Assembly: GCA_030949705.1 (NCBI GenBank)
Contig: JAUZSF010000003.1
Coordinates: forward strand, 62,001-126,000
Source: Robiginitomaculum sp.
Lineage (GTDB): Bacteria; Pseudomonadota; Alphaproteobacteria; Caulobacterales; Maricaulaceae
Direction: 5' to 3'
DNA: 64,000 nucleotides
The position numbers were made by a program, and so were the translations under genes. Of this stretch, positions 1 through 10,663 are shown piece after piece (position 1 is the first letter of the stretch; every line of letters begins with the position of its first letter). The notes beneath the pieces are model-generated. The model was given only the letters and a program-made list of their open reading frames with translations, was not told the DNA's origin and made no database searches.

Positions 1-102
1 TATATATAGGCTTCAGTCATTGGGGAGTTCTCCTGATTTTGAATTTCTTTCCATCCCTGCTTGGGGGGACGGTGGCGGCGAAGCCGATGGAGGGGGCGCT
101 TT

Positions 103-1269
103 TCACAGCGACCTCGCAATCAACAACTTCATGATCTCATTGGTGCCGCCATAAATGCGTTGCACCCGGGCGTCGGTAAACATGCGCGCGATGGGATATT
201 CTTCCATATAACCATAGCCGCCAAAAAGCTGCAGGCATTCGTCCATCACCTTGCCCTCAGCGTCCGAGACCCAGTATTTGGCCATCGAAGCGGTGGTGGC
301 ATCCAGCTCGCCTTTGAGGAGGCGTTCGGCACAATGATAGGTGAAGGTCTTGGCCACGGTTGCCAGGGTCTTGCATTCGGCCAGTTTGAACTGGGTATTC
401 TGAAACGCAATAATCGGCTTTTTAAAGGCGTGACGTTCTTTGACATAGGCTATGGTTTCGCGCAGCGCATGTTCCATGGCGGCCACGGCCTGTACGGCAA
501 TGTTCAGGCGCTCCTGGGGTAATTGCTCCATCAGCTGGTAAAAGCCTTTACCCTCTTCGGTACCCAAAAGGGCATCGGCAGGCAGTTCCACATCGTCAAA
601 GAACAGCTCTGATGTGTCCTGAGCATGATTGCCAATTTTATCAAGATTGCGCCCGCGCTTGAAGCCTTCGGCATTGTCGGTTTCAACCACCATCAGCGAG
701 ACGCCCTTGGCACCATCTTCGCCGGTCTTGGCCACCACAATCACCAGATTGGCGGTGCCGCCATTGGTGATAAAGGTTTTCTGGCCGTTCAGCACATAGC
801 CATTGCCGGTCTTTTTGGCGGTGGTGCGAATGCCTTGCAGGTCCGAGCCAGCACCGGGTTCGGTCATGGCAATGGCCCCGACCATTTCGCCACTGGCCAG
901 CTTTGGCAGCCATTTGCGTTTTTGCTCTTCCGTACCGTAATGCAAAATATAAGGCGCGACGATGGCATTATGCAGCGAAATGCCAAAGCCATCGACCCCG
1001 GCGCGGTGCAGCTCTTCCATAATGATCATTTCATGGCGGTAATCACCGCCTGCGCCGCCATATTCTTCGGGCATGGAGGCACAGAGAAGGCCCATGGCGC
1101 CCGCCTTGGTCCAGGCATCGCGATCCACAATGCCCTGCTTGCGCCATTTCTCGGACAAGGGGGCGCATTCGCGCTCGTAAAAGCCATAGGTGGCATCACG
1201 GAAGATGTTGATGTCTTCTTCGGTGTACCAGGCGGGAAGGGGAAAATCCAAAGCGTCTTCCATGATCAA
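103..1269 (-). CDS. Acyl-CoA dehydrogenase, long-chain/isovaleryl-like type
   Basis: 388-residue flavoprotein predicted to oxidise acyl-CoA to trans-2-enoyl-CoA, passing electrons to ETF. The FAD/substrate signatures are visible ([14 protein letters not shown], near residues 135-148; [14 protein letters not shown] near 350). The C-terminal motif is [11 protein letters not shown], with Gly where medium- and short-chain enzymes carry the catalytic Glu. A Glu in [11 protein letters not shown] lies where long-chain and isovaleryl enzymes keep their base, so I favour that subgroup. Its start overlaps the stop of the upstream dehydrogenase by 4 bases, indicating translational coupling in a merR-acd-acd operon. 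The LiuR-like regulator suggests branched-chain amino acid or fatty acid breakdown, but the exact substrate cannot be read from sequence. Confidence 0.9.
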   Translation of the reverse strand: MIMEDALDFPLPAWYTEEDINIFRDATYGFYERECAPLSEKWRKQGIVDRDAWTKAGAMGLLCASMPEEYGGAGGDYRHEMIIMEELHRAGVDGFGISLHNAIVAPYILHYGTEEQKRKWLPKLASGEMVGAIAMTEPGAGSDLQGIRTTAKKTGNGYVLNGQKTFITNGGTANLVIVVAKTGEDGAKGVSLMVVETDNAEGFKRGRNLDKIGNHAQDTSELFFDDVELPADALLGTEEGKGFYQLMEQLPQERLNIAVQAVAAMEHALRETIAYVKERHAFKKPIIAFQNTQFKLAECKTLATVAKTFTYHCAERLLKGELDATTASMAKYWVSDAEGKVMDECLQLFGGYGYMEEYPIARMFTDARVQRIYGGTNEIMKLLIARSL

Positions 1270-3047
1270 AACTCACTTGCGTCTAGGGCCATCAGGTTTT
1301 CAGCACCGGCTTCTACCCGGGCCAGGTGCATGGCGGATTGCGGCAGGATATGGCTGAGGAAAAACGCCCCGGTTTTCAGTTTGGTGGCGTAAAATGGCTC
1401 TTCATCCTTTTTGGCAATCGCCACTTTGGCCATTTTTGCCCACATGTATGAGAGCGCGGTCAGGGCAAAAAGGTGCAGGAAGTCGTGACTGCCCGCCCCG
1501 GCATTATCAAAATTGGAGAGCGAGTTTTCCATCAGCCAGGTGGTGGCGGCGTTCAGGCGCTCGCGCGCGGTGCGCAGGCCCTCAATAAAAGGCTTCAGAT
1601 CCGCATTCCCATCATTCTCGGCGATAAAGGCATCCAGTTCGCCCAGGAAGGTCATGATCGGGCGCCCCCCATGCATGGCCAGCTTGCGGCCCACAAGGTC
1701 CAGCGCCTGAACGCCATTGGCGCCCTCGTAAATCATGCCGATGCGGGCATCGCGCACAAATTGTGACATGCCCCATTCTTCGATATAGCCATGGCCGCCA
1801 TAAATCTGTTGGGCGTTGGTGGCATTGTGATAACCGCGATCGGTCAGGTAGGCTTTGATCACCGGGGTCATCAGGGCCATATAATCGCCGGCCTTTTCGC
1901 GGACTTTTTCATCGGGGCTGAGGTCTTCCAGATCGCCATGCAGGGCTGTCCAGTACAAAAAGGCGCGGCAGCCTTCGGTAATGGATTTATGCTCCAGCAA
2001 CATGCGGCGCACGTCGGGGTGTACAATAATGGGGTCGGCTGGCCCGTCGGGGTTTTTCGGACCCGTCAGCGAGCGGCCCTGAAGGCGCTCATTGGCATAG
2101 GTCACCGCGTTCTGATAGGAGGCTTCGGCCTGACACAAACCCTGCATGCCGGTGCCAAGGCGGGCGGCATTCATCATCACGAACATCAGGCGCAGGCCCT
2201 TGTTTTCTTCGCCGATCAAAAAGCCCGTGGCATCGTCAAAATTCATGGTGCAGGTGGAATTGCCGTGAATGCCCATTTTGTGTTCGATGGAACCGCAGGT
2301 CACGCCATTGCGCTCTCCCAGAGAGCCATCCTCGTTCACAAGAATCTTGGGCACGATGAACAGTGAGATACCCTTGGTGCCCGCCGGGGCGCCTTCGATA
2401 CGGGCCAATACCATGTGAATGATATTGTCGGTCAGGTCATGTTCGCCGGACGAGATGAAAATTTTCTGCCCGGTAATTTTATAAGTGCCATCGGGCTGGG
2501 GGACGGCCTTGGTTTTCAAAAGCCCCAGATCCGTGCCGCAATGGGGCTCGGTCAAATTCATCGTGCCGCCCCACTCACAGGTGGTCATTTTGGGCAGGTA
2601 TTTCTGTTTTTGCTCAGTTGTGCCGCCGGCCAATATGGCCTCGACCGCGCCGCGGGTCAGGCCGGGATACATGGCAAAGGCGGTATTGGCGGTGCTCATC
2701 ATTTCAGAGACCGCAATGCCCAGCACGTTTGGCAGGCCCTGGCCGCCAAATTCAGGCTCGGCCCCCAAAAGCGGCCAGCCATTTTGCACAAACTGATCAA
2801 AGGCGTCCTTGAAGCCCGGCGGCGTGGTGACCGAGCCATCTTCATGACGCACACATCCCTTTTGATCGCCAATTTGGTTTAAAGGTTGCAGAACCCCTTC
2901 GGCGAATTTGGCCGCTTCGTCCAGAATGGCGTCGGCTAGGTCGCGCGGGGCCTCAGAGAATTTTGGCAGCTCATCATACTGGCCAATTTCCAGCACTTCA
3001 TGGAGTAAGAACTGCATGTCGCGAACAGGGGGGGTATAGCTAGGCAT
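1266..3047 (-). CDS. Acyl-CoA dehydrogenase, 593-residue FadE/DmdC-like type
   Basis: Large acyl-CoA dehydrogenase with the extra N-terminal segment (YTPPVRDMQFLLHEVL, the AcylCoA_DH_N type) and an extended C-terminal domain of about 150 residues. Core motifs include LTEPHCGTDLGLLKT and MIYEGANGVQALDLVGRK; the Glu in IYEG is the expected catalytic base. Members are often annotated as 3-methylmercaptopropionyl-CoA dehydrogenase (DmdC), but most act on ordinary fatty acyl-CoAs, so I do not assign DMSP metabolism. It lies 18 bases downstream of the merR gene and overlaps the next dehydrogenase by 4 bases. A paralogue of the same architecture is at 19652-21442. Confidence 0.92.
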   Translation of the reverse strand: MPSYTPPVRDMQFLLHEVLEIGQYDELPKFSEAPRDLADAILDEAAKFAEGVLQPLNQIGDQKGCVRHEDGSVTTPPGFKDAFDQFVQNGWPLLGAEPEFGGQGLPNVLGIAVSEMMSTANTAFAMYPGLTRGAVEAILAGGTTEQKQKYLPKMTTCEWGGTMNLTEPHCGTDLGLLKTKAVPQPDGTYKITGQKIFISSGEHDLTDNIIHMVLARIEGAPAGTKGISLFIVPKILVNEDGSLGERNGVTCGSIEHKMGIHGNSTCTMNFDDATGFLIGEENKGLRLMFVMMNAARLGTGMQGLCQAEASYQNAVTYANERLQGRSLTGPKNPDGPADPIIVHPDVRRMLLEHKSITEGCRAFLYWTALHGDLEDLSPDEKVREKAGDYMALMTPVIKAYLTDRGYHNATNAQQIYGGHGYIEEWGMSQFVRDARIGMIYEGANGVQALDLVGRKLAMHGGRPIMTFLGELDAFIAENDGNADLKPFIEGLRTARERLNAATTWLMENSLSNFDNAGAGSHDFLHLFALTALSYMWAKMAKVAIAKKDEEPFYATKLKTGAFFLSHILPQSAMHLARVEAGAENLMALDASEF

Positions 3048-3065
3048 GGGGGTCTCCTAAGGGTC

Positions 3066-3521
3066 CTAATGTTCCAGCCGGGCGCGGGCCAAAGCCTCGA
3101 ACGCACGGGCGCGTGATTTTAATTCTTCCGAGGGTTCCAGATCGGCCTGGCGAGCTTCCATCCAGGCGCATCCGGCTTCCAGCTCTTCAATGGCATCTTC
3201 AATATCGCGGCGTTGTTGTTTCAATACTTCAATGCGGGCGCGAAACCGCTTCATCCAGACACCCAGATGTTGTGGGCTGCCTTTGGTGATGGATTCAAGG
3301 TCCAGCATTTCGCGGATTTCCTCAAGGCTGAACCCTACCCGTTTGCCGCGTAAAATCAGGCGCAGACGCGCCCGGTCCGTGGCGGAAAATACACGGGTCT
3401 GACCGTGGCGTGCCGGGTTCAACAATCCTTTGTCCTCGTAAAAGCGCAAAGCTCTGGCGGTGACGGAAAACTCTTCCGCCAGTTCCGAGATGGTCCAGGT
3501 TCTGGATGCGCTATGAGGCAT
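3066..3521 (-). CDS. MerR-family transcriptional regulator, LiuR-like
   Basis: 151 residues with an N-terminal winged helix-turn-helix (WTISELAEEFSVTARALRFYEDKGLL, starting near residue 9) and a C-terminal coiled-coil dimerisation helix rich in Glu/Arg. No cysteine cluster typical of metal-sensing MerR proteins is present; the single Cys is in EAGCAW. It is first in an operon with two acyl-CoA dehydrogenases, the context of LiuR regulators of branched-chain amino acid and fatty acid catabolism. A perfect ACGTTAACGT core palindrome stands 23 bases upstream of its start and could be its own operator. The family call is firm; the LiuR identity is inferred from context and operator. Confidence 0.85.
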   Translation of the reverse strand: MPHSASRTWTISELAEEFSVTARALRFYEDKGLLNPARHGQTRVFSATDRARLRLILRGKRVGFSLEEIREMLDLESITKGSPQHLGVWMKRFRARIEVLKQQRRDIEDAIEELEAGCAWMEARQADLEPSEELKSRARAFEALARARLEH

Positions 3522-3541
3522 GAAAATGCTTGTACATAACG

Positions 3542-3558
3542 CTTACGTTAACGTCAAG
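3542..3558. promoter_or_regulatory. Palindromic operator between merR and the acetyltransferase gene
   Basis: The 17-base site CTTACGTTAACGTCAAG has a perfect ACGTTAACGT core (3545-3554) and near-symmetrical flanks. It lies in the 94-base divergent intergenic region between the MerR gene (start 3521) and the GNAT gene (start 3616). Its shape resembles sites described for LiuR-type MerR regulators. Binding is inferred. Confidence 0.55.
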
Positions 3559-3615
3559 TAACAAGGCGTTAATCTTTGGTTGCCGATTGCATAAAGTTGT
3601 GGATAGATTGCCTTC

Positions 3616-4155
3616 ATGACCGCCACAAAGCTCACCCACCGTTTGGCCAAGAAGGCTGATTTGCCGGCGCTGCATGTGTTGATGAACCGTGCCATATCTG
3701 CCTTTTTGCCGGATTTTTTATCGCCGGAACAGGTCGAGGCCAGTTTCGAGATCATGGGCGTGGATTCGCGCCTGGTGGCCGATGGCACGTATTTTATGGT
3801 GTTTGATGGCGATGATCTGGCCGGGTGTGGGGGCTGGTCCCGGCGCGAAACCCTGTTTGGCGGCGATCATACATCGGGGCGCAATCCGCGCCTTTTGGAC
3901 CCTGCCAAGGAGGCCGCGCGGGTGCGCGCCATGTATACTGATCCGGATCATGGCCGCAAAGGGGTGGGGCGACTGATCCTTGCCCTGTGCGAGGATGCTG
4001 CCCGGGCCGAACATTTTACCCGTGTGGAGCTGGCCGCCACCGCCGCCGGTGTGCCGCTCTATAAGGCTTGTGGCTATCAACCCATCCGCGCCTGGGACGA
4101 GATCACCAGCAAGGGCGTGCCCGTGCCTTTGGTGCTGATGGGCAAAGCGGTATAG
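3616..4155 (+). CDS. GNAT-family N-acetyltransferase
   Basis: 179 residues with the acetyltransferase fold. The acetyl-CoA pyrophosphate-binding loop is RAMYTDPDHGRKGVGRLIL (residues ~113-131), followed by the beta-5/alpha-4 segment and a C-terminal YKACGYQPI motif common to this superfamily. The acetyl acceptor cannot be read from sequence; small-molecule amines or protein termini are both possible. It is transcribed away from the MerR regulator across a shared intergenic region and so might be controlled by the same palindrome, but no pathway link is evident. Confidence 0.85.
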   Translation: MTATKLTHRLAKKADLPALHVLMNRAISAFLPDFLSPEQVEASFEIMGVDSRLVADGTYFMVFDGDDLAGCGGWSRRETLFGGDHTSGRNPRLLDPAKEAARVRAMYTDPDHGRKGVGRLILALCEDAARAEHFTRVELAATAAGVPLYKACGYQPIRAWDEITSKGVPVPLVLMGKAV

Positions 4156-4284
4156 ACATTCATTTCCACATCACAATGGGGCTCGGCCTGCGCCGTCGTG
4201 GGCACAGACTCCCACCATCGTCGTGCGTCGGCCTGACCGGCGCATCCATAGGGCAAATCAGCATGTGTTGATCCTCACTATGGG

Positions 4285-4305
4285 CCCTCTGGTCAAGCCA
4301 GAGGG
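4285..4305. repeat. Intergenic palindrome CCCTCTGG-N5-CCAGAGGG
   Basis: Perfect 8-base arms (4285-4292 and 4298-4305) around a 5-base loop. It is followed 45 bases later by another palindrome of a repeat type also present at 28 kb, so it probably belongs to a scattered extragenic palindromic repeat family. No T-run follows, so it is not an obvious rho-independent terminator. Confidence 0.7.
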
Positions 4306-4350
4306 TGACACGCCAGGAGAGGGCGGGATGATGTTTTGTATTCCATGTCG

Positions 4351-4371
4351 TTACCGGGCTTGTCCCGGTAA
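4351..4371. repeat. Extragenic palindromic repeat, copy 1 (TTACCGGG-CTTGT-CCCGGTAA)
   Basis: Perfect 8-base inverted repeat with loop CTTGT, followed by TCCAG. A second copy with the same loop and the same following bases is at 28167-28187, where one stem pair is changed from G-C to A-T on both sides. The paired change keeps the stem intact. Confidence 0.75.
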
Positions 4372-4879
4372 TCCAGAAAAGGGGCCGCAACGGGATATCG
4401 GTTTATGCCATTCTGCCCATATTTAAGAAGCACGACCCCTCATCCAGACCTTCTCCCCAAGGCAGAAGGAGGACGGAGGCGGCGCATAACATTTACTTAT
4501 CCCACCTATCGCCCAGTGGCCCATAATAGACAGGCTTCAACCCGGGGAAGGCATTTTCCGGAGCGGCCTGAAATGTGGTTGAAAGCCGGTTACCTAAACC
4601 CGTGTGATAACGCAGCACGGAAGACTGTGGCGCGCCTGTTCCTCGTTGCGGATTAAACTCCATGGTTGGCGTGAAAAATACCGATGCGGGGCGATGCTTA
4701 ATCGCTCAGAAAAATAGAAAGATACGCGGTTATGCATGGCCCCGCATCTTCCCCGTTGTTAACCGGGCGCAGTGCAGGCGGCCCGGACAAAACGCTTGCG
4801 AGAACAACAAAGCGTTTTCTGCCAGTGGCCCCGGCCTTGATTTTGCGGTCCGGGTTAAAGTTTTTCCCACGCTTGTCCC

Positions 4880-4907
4880 TTGACTCACTGCTCCGGCTTA
4901 CCTACCT
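4880..4907 (+). promoter_or_regulatory. Putative groESL promoter
   Basis: TTGACT at 4880-4885, preceded by C to give CTTGAC, is followed 15 bases later by CCTACCT (4901-4907). This arrangement resembles alphaproteobacterial heat-shock (RpoH) promoters and ends just before the CIRCE-like element. It is proposed from position and pattern only. Confidence 0.4.
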
Positions 4908-4917
4908 CCCTCATGCA

Positions 4918-4944
4918 TTAGCAGCCGGGGCATGAGAGTGCTAA
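4918..4944 (+). promoter_or_regulatory. CIRCE-like HrcA operator
   Basis: Left arm TTAGCAGCC, 9-base spacer, right arm GAGTGCTAA. The right arm matches the CIRCE consensus exactly and the left arm matches at 7 of 9 positions (consensus TTAGCACTC), with the canonical 9-base spacing. It lies 64 bases upstream of the groES start, so HrcA repression is expected. No hrcA gene is in this window. Confidence 0.85.
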
Positions 4945-5007
4945 CAGCGCTCTTTCGGGCTGTTAATCCGGTTTTATTTATGGACAAGCAATTCGGAGAC
5001 GATTGAT

Positions 5008-5295
5008 ATGACATTCCGTCCTTTGCACGACCGCGTGCTCGTTAAGCGGATCGAAGAAGAAGAAAAGACGGCTGGCGGGATTATTATCCCCGACACGGCC
5101 AAGGAAAAACCCCAGGAAGGTGAAGTGATTGCGGTTGGCGATGGTGCCAAGGATGAATCTGGCAAGGTTACCCCGCTGGACGTCAAGGTCGGTGATCGCA
5201 TCTTGTTTGGCAAATGGTCTGGCTCTGAAGTGACCTTGAATGGCGAAGAGCTGTTGATCATGAAAGAATCCGACATTTTGGGCATTTTGGGCTAA
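5008..5295 (+). CDS. groES: Co-chaperonin GroES (Cpn10)
   Basis: 95 residues, full length for the family. It begins [20 protein letters not shown] and ends in the conserved ESDILGILG. The mobile loop that contacts GroEL is [19 protein letters not shown] (residues ~20-38). GroES caps the GroEL cavity during ATP-driven folding of cytosolic proteins. The start is supported by a GGAGA ribosome-binding site 7 bases upstream. It is first in the groESL operon behind a CIRCE-like operator; groEL follows after 54 bases. Confidence 0.97.
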   Translation: MTFRPLHDRVLVKRIEEEEKTAGGIIIPDTAKEKPQEGEVIAVGDGAKDESGKVTPLDVKVGDRILFGKWSGSEVTLNGEELLIMKESDILGILG

Positions 5296-5340
5296 GCGCA
5301 TCGCGCTTCTCCATACCCTCCACTCTTAGATTACGAATAG

Positions 5341-7007
<1,667 letters not shown>

Positions 7008-7044
7008 TCATGCGTCTCTGCTGACCATCCGGTCCAGACAGATC

Positions 7045-7079
7045 AAGGGGGCGGTGCCAGCAATGGTGCCGCCCTTTTT
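7045..7079 (+). terminator. Rho-independent terminator after groEL
   Basis: A GC-rich stem (AAGGGGGCGGTGCCA pairing with TGGTGCCGCCCTTTTT through two G-T pairs, loop GCAA) ends in a T-run. It starts 38 bases after the groEL stop. Confidence 0.85.
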
Positions 7080-7167
7080 AATATCCAATCTGTAACTTGC
7101 GGTGCAAATAATTTATTGTTATTCGATATGGGCTGGGGAGCGCCAAGAATAATAACTGGAGCGCTCA

Positions 7168-7715
7168 ATGAAGAAATTATTGATACTGGCCGGATCGGTT
7201 CTGGCCGTTGCCGGGGCGGCTTATGCCGGCCCGAAGCATGACCATGGCTATGATTTGTATGTGATTGCTGACGAGGTAACCAACAGCGCCATTTATGTGG
7301 TCACCCATGCCAAGGATGCCACGGCCATCGAAGTTTTTGACAATGACAAGGTGCAATGGATGAAAGATGGCGCCGCGTTGAAGGCGATTGCCAAGGCGCA
7401 AAATCTTTTTGGCCCCGCAGAAGCCGCCAGAGAAAGGGCTTTGAGTTCACGGTTAAAGACGATGATGTGCGCCTTGCATTCCCGGTGCTGTTTTTCAAAC
7501 ACATTGCCATTCATGCCAATGACGATAGTGGCGCGCAGGTGAACATCACCTCGAAAAATGGCGAAGGCGATGTATTTGTACGTACCAGCGATGACGGGGC
7601 GTTTGTTACCATCGTTGATGCCAGCGCCAAAGAGGCCCGCAAGTTTATTGATGACATTGACGACATCTCTAAGACGGTACGCGGTAAAATGAAAAAAGAG
7701 ATGGGGCTGGATTAA
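7168..7715 (+). CDS. Exported protein of unknown function, one frameshift
   Basis: The frame starting at 7168 gives a clear signal peptide (MKKLLILAGSVLAVAGAAYA, cleavage near residue 20) and a soluble domain with no family I recognise. The frame is lost after AEAARE at an AAA run (7433-7435) and resumes as KGFEFTVKDDDVRLAFPVLF in the next frame. Adding one A restores a 182-residue protein ending KMKKEMGLD. Most other shifts in this window are extra bases; this one is a missing base. The product is presumably periplasmic. A good ribosome-binding region is not obvious beyond GGAGCG. Neighbours (groEL upstream, sugar-nucleotide genes downstream) give no functional hint. Confidence 0.7.
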
Positions 7716-7832
7716 GGGGGAGGCGGAGAAATTTCCTGACATGGTGATCACTCTTGCCAATCGTGGCGCCAGCTAATTGCGCTATTGAAAATTGTGCGAT
7801 AGCAAACACTCTGGTTTTGTATCGAGGGTTTC

Positions 7833-8402
7833 ATGGCAGAGACAAATTATTTTGTGCACGCCTCATCATATATTGATGATGGCGTCACGATTGGTGAGGG
7901 CACTTCTATCTGGCACTTCTGCCATGTACTTGGCGGTACCAAAATCGGTAAACACTGCTCGCTGGGGCAAAATGTCATGGCCGGGCCGGATGTTACCATC
8001 GGCAATGGGTGTAAAATCCAGAACAATGTCAGCCTCTATAAAGGCGTGCACCTAGAGGACGATGTGTTTTGCGGCCCGTCCTGTGTGTTCACCAACGTCA
8101 CCACGCCGCGGGCCAATGTTAATCGCAAAAGTGAATTTGCCGATACGTTGGTGCGCAAAGGGGCCTCAATCGGGGCCAACGCGACCATCGTTTGCGGCCG
8201 CGAACTGGGCGAATATTGCTTTATTGCCGCCGGGGCCGTGGTCACCAAAGACGTGCCCGCCTATGCGCTGATGGCCGGGGTGCCGGCGCGGCGCATTGGC
8301 TGGGTCAGCAAAAGCGGCGATATTCTTGGTGATGATCTTACCTGCCCGCGCACCGGCGAAATTTATACCTTGAATGATGGTAAACTTGCCCCCGTGTCGT
8401 GA
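7833..8402 (+). CDS. wbpD: UDP-2-acetamido-3-amino-2,3-dideoxy-glucuronate N-acetyltransferase (WbpD/WlbB type)
   Basis: 189-residue left-handed beta-helix acyltransferase with hexapeptide repeats through most of its length (for example IGEGTSIWHF, IGKHCSLGQN, IGNGCKIQNN) and the family motif KGASIGANATIVCGRELGEY. In the known pathway it acetylates the 3-amino group of UDP-GlcNAc3NA with acetyl-CoA, the step before WbpI epimerisation. It heads a run with wbpB, wbpE and wbpA homologues, which strongly supports this role over a generic serine or maltose acetyltransferase. The predicted location is cytosolic. Confidence 0.88.
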   Translation: MAETNYFVHASSYIDDGVTIGEGTSIWHFCHVLGGTKIGKHCSLGQNVMAGPDVTIGNGCKIQNNVSLYKGVHLEDDVFCGPSCVFTNVTTPRANVNRKSEFADTLVRKGASIGANATIVCGRELGEYCFIAAGAVVTKDVPAYALMAGVPARRIGWVSKSGDILGDDLTCPRTGEIYTLNDGKLAPVS

Positions 8403-8499
8403 TTTGCAAATTATTGTGATGCAAAGTCTGAGAATGGCGGTTTACCCGCCAAACAGCCCTGCTATAAGGCCCGTGAAAGCGTAAAATGGATACTGTGTG

Positions 8500-9474
8500 A
8501 TGGCTGGTAAGGGTGATGGTGTGGGCGTAGCCGTAATTGGTTGCGGGCACTGGGGAAAAAATCTGGTACGCAATTTCTCCACCCTTGGGGCTCTGGTCGC
8601 TGTGGTTGATCCACGCGTCGATATTGCCGCCAAATTCGCACAAGAATATGGGGTTAAGGCACTATCCCTGGATGAAGCCCTGGTCTCGGATGATATTTCC
8701 GCCATGGTTATCGCAGTGCCCGCTGAACTGCATGCCAAAATCGCTCTGGGATGCCATTGCCGCGGGCAAGGATGTTTATGTCGAAAAGCCGGTGGCCCTG
8801 ACTATGGAAGATGCCAGCGCCATTGCCGATGCTGCCAGCGCGGCGGATCGTATTTTGATGGTCGGGCATTTATTGCAATACCACCCGGCATTTGAGGCCT
8901 TGCTTGACAGTGTGCGTGCCGGGGATCTGGGCACTCTTCAATACGCCTATTCAACCCGTGTCAGCACCGGCATTTTCCGTACCGAAGAAAATGCGCTCTG
9001 GAGCCTGGCCCCTCATGATTTCTCTTTGATGCTGGCGTTGTTTGATGAGGCCCCGGATCATGTTGAGGGCACCGGCGCGGGCTGGGTGACCCCGGGCATT
9101 GAAGACGAATACCGGGTCAATATGACCTTCCCCTCGGGGGGGGGCGCGCCCATATTTTTGCTTCCTGGCTGCACCCTTTCAAGGAACAGCGCCTGGTGGT
9201 GGTGGGTGACAAGGCCATGGCTGTTTTTGAAGACACTCATCCGGACAAAGAGCAAAAGCTGCGTCTTTATCGTCACAGCATTGATCGCAATTCAGGCAGG
9301 CCGGTGCCGGTCAAGGCCGAGGCAGAAATGCTGCCCTATGATATGGCCGCGGAACCTTTGCGTCAGGAATGCCAGCATTTTCTGGACTGTTGTACCAGCC
9401 GGGCCAATCCGCGTACCGATGCCAAGGAGGCCCTGGCGGTCTTGCAGGCCATGATCATGGCGGGAAAATCGTAA
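8500..9474 (+). CDS. wbpB: UDP-GlcNAc acid 3-dehydrogenase (WbpB/WlbA type), with two frameshifts
   Basis: Gfo/Idh/MocA-family oxidoreductase, expected to oxidise UDP-N-acetylglucosaminuronate at C3 with NAD. The N-terminal Rossmann motif VAVIGCGHWGKNLVRNF and the catalytic-region motif GKDVYVEKPVALTMEDA are visible. The frame shifts at a GGG run (8748-8750, one extra G) and again at a 9-G run (9136-9144, one G missing or two extra). Correcting both joins FPSGG to RAHIFASWLHPFKEQ and gives about 324 residues, normal for the family. The ATG at 8500 is preferred over the adjacent GTG. The next gene is the partner aminotransferase. Confidence 0.87.
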
Positions 9475-9512
9475 CCACATTCATTCACGAACCGTGAAAG
9501 GGAATAACAGTC

Positions 9513-10640
9513 ATGGGCATAGCCTTTATTGATTTGCAGGCGCAACGGGCGCGGATCGAAGATAAAATCAACGCCGCGATCACCAATGTGCTGGACGAGG
9601 GCCGCTTTATCATGGGACCGCAAGTGTCCCGTTTTGAAGAGCAAATGGCCGCCTTTGGCAATGCCAAGCATGCCCTTGGCTGTGGCAATGGCACCGATGC
9701 GCTGGCCCTGCCGCTGCTCGCCTGGGGCATTGGTCCGGGCGACGCGGTTTTCTGTCCCAGCTTTACCTTCGCCGCCACCGGGGAAATCGTTCCCTGGTAT
9801 GGGGCCACGCCGATCTTTGTCGATATTCTGCCGGGTACCTACAATATTGATCCGGCAAAGCTGGAAGCCAGCATCGAGAAGATCAAGGCCGAGGGCAAAC
9901 TGACCCCCAAAGTCATTATTGCGGTCGATCTTTTTGGCCAGCCGGCGGATTATCCGGCGCTTAAGCGCATTGCTGATAAATACGGCATGAAGCTGGTTGC
10001 CGATTCTGCACAGGGTTTTGGTTGTACGCTAAACGGAAATCATCCCTTGCATTGGGCTGATGTGACCACCACCAGCTTTTTTCCGGCCAAGCCGCTGGGC
10101 TGTTATGGTGATGGCGGCGCGGTGCTTACCAATTGTGATGAAACCGCCGATATTATTCGCTCCTTGCGCGTGCACGGCAAAGGCGGCGATAAATACGACA
10201 ATATCCGTATTGGCATGAATTCGCGTCTGGATACGCTGCAAGCGGCCATTCTGATCGAAAAACTGGCGATTTTTGCCGATGAGATCGAACGCAGAAATGT
10301 TATCGCCAGCCGTTATTGCGAAGCCTTGAAGGATTGCGTTGAGGCGGTGCCGGCCATGATTGAGGGCGGCATTTCCACCTGGGCGCAATTCACCATCGAG
10401 CACAAGGACCGCGAAGGGCTGGCGGCGCACCTGAAGGCCAATGGCATTCCCAGTGCGATTTATTATCCCAAACCCATGCACATGCAGACCGCCTATAAGG
10501 ACTTCCCCATAGGGGCTGGTGGGCTGGAGGTGTCCGAAGACAAGGCGGTACGTGTGATTTCCCTGCCCATGCATCCCTATCTGGACGAGGGTACACAGGA
10601 TATGATTATTCAGACGGTGCGTGGATTTAATCACCGCTAG
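9513..10640 (+). CDS. wbpE: PLP-dependent 3-aminotransferase (WbpE/WlbC type, DegT/DnrJ/EryC1 family)
   Basis: 375-residue sugar aminotransferase of fold type I. The PLP lysine lies in SFFPAKPLGCYGDGGA, with the preceding DSAQGFG Asp that contacts the pyridine nitrogen. In the WbpB/WbpE couple it converts the 3-keto sugar nucleotide to UDP-GlcNAc3NA using glutamate as amino donor. It lies 38 bases after wbpB and 23 bases before wbpA, consistent with one operon. The family is certain; the exact substrate is inferred from the complete set of pathway neighbours. Confidence 0.9.
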   Translation: MGIAFIDLQAQRARIEDKINAAITNVLDEGRFIMGPQVSRFEEQMAAFGNAKHALGCGNGTDALALPLLAWGIGPGDAVFCPSFTFAATGEIVPWYGATPIFVDILPGTYNIDPAKLEASIEKIKAEGKLTPKVIIAVDLFGQPADYPALKRIADKYGMKLVADSAQGFGCTLNGNHPLHWADVTTTSFFPAKPLGCYGDGGAVLTNCDETADIIRSLRVHGKGGDKYDNIRIGMNSRLDTLQAAILIEKLAIFADEIERRNVIASRYCEALKDCVEAVPAMIEGGISTWAQFTIEHKDREGLAAHLKANGIPSAIYYPKPMHMQTAYKDFPIGAGGLEVSEDKAVRVISLPMHPYLDEGTQDMIIQTVRGFNHR

Positions 10641-10663
10641 CACTCAAACAAAAGGACGAACCG

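Larger units (their letters stand above)
4156..5007. other. Gene-free interval upstream of groES, with palindromic repeats
   Basis: 852 bases without a convincing protein gene: the short ORFs here have no plausible start region, family motif or typical codon pattern. The first 230 bases hold several palindromes, two described separately. The middle (about 4430-4860) contains short inverted segments but no tRNA, 6S or other RNA gene I can recognise. The last 130 bases carry the groES promoter and operator. Confidence 0.6.

Noticed and set aside
1..102. Possible gene or terminator at the window's left edge
   Set aside because: No stem with a T-run and no open frame independent of the antisense of the first dehydrogenase.
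4405..4935. Short open frames of 67-83 codons between the acetyltransferase and groES
   Set aside because: No ribosome-binding sites or family motifs; they overlap palindromes and the groES promoter.
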